Shown here piece after piece: positions 5,908-7,342 of a DNA stretch of 7,342 nucleotides (positions within the stretch are counted from its first letter, which is position 1; every line of letters begins with the position of its first letter). The stretch is taken from the NCBI GenBank assembly GCA_030038035.1, contig JASHPP010000358.1, positions 1-7,342 of the forward strand, written 5' to 3'. This DNA is from Trebonia sp. (GTDB lineage Bacteria; Actinomycetota; Actinomycetes; Streptosporangiales; Streptosporangiaceae). A program made the position numbers and the translations under genes. The notes below the pieces were generated by a model. It did no database searches, was not told the DNA's origin, and saw only the letters and a list, made by a program, of their open reading frames with translations.

Positions 5908-6900
5908 ATGAAGGGCACTCTCACGCAAGACGGCATAACTGCCGACGCAACGCCGCGCGAGGTCGAGCAGGCGGCGGCCGGAGGCGCATTCTTCTGGCTC
6001 AATCTCGACATCCACGACCCGGGACCCGATGACGATGTCACCGGGCTGCTGATCAATACCTTTCACTTCCACCCTGTGGCCGTAGAGGCAGTAAAGTGGT
6101 TCGGCCAGCGGCCCCGCATCGATAACTACGACGACTTCGTGCACATCATCACCTTCGGCATGGCCGCCGACCGCAAGAACGTGGCGGAGGTGCACTGCTT
6201 CCTCACCGATAAGTTCATCATCAGCCTCCACCAGGGAGACTGCCCGGCACTGGCCACAGTGTGCGACCGCCTCGGCAGCCACCACGCCCAGAAGTCATCC
6301 GCGCCTCAGGTCGTCATCTTCTACCTGATCATGGACACCCTGATCGACTCATTCTTCCCGGTGCTGTCCGACTTCGACGATTCGATCGACGATCTCGAGG
6401 GCGCCATCCTGAAGAACCCGACCGAGGAGCAGCTGGGAACGCTGTTCGGCATGAAGCGGCAGCTCATGTCCGTCCGCAAGGTCATCACCCCGCAACGCGA
6501 CATGATCGCCAGCCTCAACGCCGGCATGGTGGAAATCCCCGGCATGACCGACCAGGGCACGGCCTACTTCCGCAACCTCTACGACCACCTCATCCGCATC
6601 AGCGACATGGTGGACGCCTACCGGGACCTGATCGGCGGCGCCATGGACACGCACCTGTCCATGGTGTCCAACCGGCTGAACGTAGTCATGAAGCAACTGG
6701 CCATCATCGCCACCATCTTCCTGCCCCTCGGCTTCCTGACCGGCTTCTTCGGGCAGAACTTCGCCTGGCCGATCGCTCACCTTCAGGTCGGCTTCGGCTA
6801 TTTCCTCTTCCTCGGCCTCGGCTCTGAGGTGGTCGCGATCGTGCTCCTGCTCATTCTCTTCAAACGGCGCGGCTGGCTTGGCAGCGGCCCCACGGCCTGA
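5908..6900 (+). CDS. CorA-family Mg2+/divalent cation transporter, GQN variant
   Basis: A 330-residue protein of the CorA/2-TM-GxN family, which forms homopentameric channels in the cytoplasmic membrane for Mg2+ (sometimes Co2+, Ni2+ or Zn2+). The cytoplasmic N-terminal domain (1-150) contains FFWLNLDIHDP (28-38), RPRIDNYDDFVHII (68-81) and the DKFIISLHQG strand (101-110), all typical. The long stalk helix with KRQLMSVRKVITPQRDMI (183-200) and RNLYDHLIRISDMVDAYRDL (222-241) leads into TM1 at about 264-281. The selectivity loop reads GFFGQNFAWP (279-288), so the signature tripeptide is Gly282-Gln283-Asn284 instead of GMN. TM2 (about 296-318) is followed by the positively charged tail KRRGW. 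Length is normal and the gene looks intact. The ATG at 5908 has only a weak GAGAA ten bases upstream (5893-5897). Composition is host-like, in contrast to the gene before it, so the two are probably separate transcription units. Confidence 0.92.
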   Translation: MKGTLTQDGITADATPREVEQAAAGGAFFWLNLDIHDPGPDDDVTGLLINTFHFHPVAVEAVKWFGQRPRIDNYDDFVHIITFGMAADRKNVAEVHCFLTDKFIISLHQGDCPALATVCDRLGSHHAQKSSAPQVVIFYLIMDTLIDSFFPVLSDFDDSIDDLEGAILKNPTEEQLGTLFGMKRQLMSVRKVITPQRDMIASLNAGMVEIPGMTDQGTAYFRNLYDHLIRISDMVDAYRDLIGGAMDTHLSMVSNRLNVVMKQLAIIATIFLPLGFLTGFFGQNFAWPIAHLQVGFGYFLFLGLGSEVVAIVLLLILFKRRGWLGSGPTA

Positions 6901-7342
6901 GCCGGTCGACACCTGGGGACTGTCCCATCATCTAGACACGACAGCTACGCCGATGCCAGGTTCCGGACGCCTACGGATGCGCAGGCGGCAGGTCCGCGGT
7001 GGCCGTCCCGCCGCGGCGGCACGGGCGCTGGGTGAAATCGTCGGCGCCGCGCTTCGCGCAATCGACCGCGGCACCCGCCAGGCGTAGCCACATCGGCGAA
7101 CGACACGCACACAGGTTCCCCATCATGAGCTTACGGCGCGGACCACGGACTGTAGAGCGTGCTGGTGCCGTCGCGGCACATTGTGTGAGTTGATGCGACT
7201 AAACCGGATAAGCCAGGCGCGAAATCGTCGTGAACTTCCACAACGTGCGATGTGCGCAGATACCTTCGGCAATAGCGCTATAGATGAGCAGGCAGTGACT
7301 AGCCAGCACCACATCTGCCTAGTAGCATGCCGACGTCGGGGT
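6901..7342. other. stretch without a convincing gene
   Basis: No recognisable protein or RNA is present. The + strand frame from an ATG at 6953 to a stop at 7085-7087 (44 residues, ending ALGEIVGAALRAIDRGTRQA) has actinobacterial third-position bias over its last half but no ribosome site, so it may be a coding remnant. From about 7100 onward the DNA is less G+C-rich with stops in all frames, typical of an intergenic region. A weak hairpin TGGG-GACTGT-CCCA at 6914-6927, 13 bases after the corA stop, is the only terminator-like structure. Confidence 0.45.

Noticed and set aside
6914..6927. Terminator after corA
   Set aside because: The stem is only four pairs plus a wobble and lacks a T-run; mentioned only as the best of a poor set.
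7123..7314. 63-residue minus-strand frame
   Set aside because: No ribosome site, no third-position G/C bias and no resemblance to a known protein.
7330..7339. Palindrome CCGACGTCGG at the right edge
   Set aside because: A 10-bp GC-rich palindrome is expected by chance in DNA of this composition and it has no gene context inside the window.

Overview
The window is about 70% G+C or higher through most of its length. Codons end strongly in G or C, and the gene families are typical of actinomycetes: an ERRRIERDLHDGAQQR histidine kinase, a NarL/LuxR response regulator and a DUF4097-like envelope protein. It therefore looks like a chromosomal segment of a high-GC Actinomycetota bacterium. The exact genus cannot be read from the sequence. 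No RNA genes, CRISPR arrays, phage modules or complete mobile elements were seen.

Layout, left to right. (1) Positions 1-386 are the C-terminal part of an IS4-type DDE transposase running in from the left edge. Its expected last ~30 residues are replaced by unrelated reading frame, followed by a patch of short degenerate repeats (421-540) and a gene-free stretch up to 769. (2) A DUF2891 protein of unknown function lies on the + strand at 770-1828, with a clear Shine-Dalgarno. (3) Convergent to it, on the - strand, is a tightly packed three-gene cassette reading from 4672 down to 1915. It encodes a membrane sensor histidine kinase, a LuxR-type response regulator (13-base overlap) and a signal-anchored beta-repeat protein (ATGA overlap). 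(4) A 61-codon remnant of the C-terminus of a pyridoxamine-5'-phosphate-oxidase-like (PPOX, F420-type) protein lies on the - strand at 4772-4957. It has no start and is cut off by a stop. (5) Directly beyond that break is a + strand gene of clearly lower G+C, 5032-5814. It belongs to the Asp/Glu racemase / maleate isomerase superfamily but lacks cysteines at both expected catalytic positions. (6) A CorA-family Mg2+/divalent cation channel, with GQN in place of the usual GMN, follows at 5908-6900. (7) The last 440 bases hold no convincing gene.

How the genes work together. The only clear functional unit is the kinase-regulator-envelope protein cassette. A stimulus sensed at the membrane would pass by His236 to Asp53 phosphotransfer to the DNA-binding regulator, and the exported beta-repeat protein is made from the same transcript. 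The DUF2891 gene, the racemase-like gene and corA look like independent transcription units.

No wholly new multi-gene system is evident. The best leads are the junction where a foreign-looking racemase-like gene abuts a truncated PPOX gene, the loss of both catalytic cysteines in that protein, and the long coding overlap between the response regulator and the protein after it.
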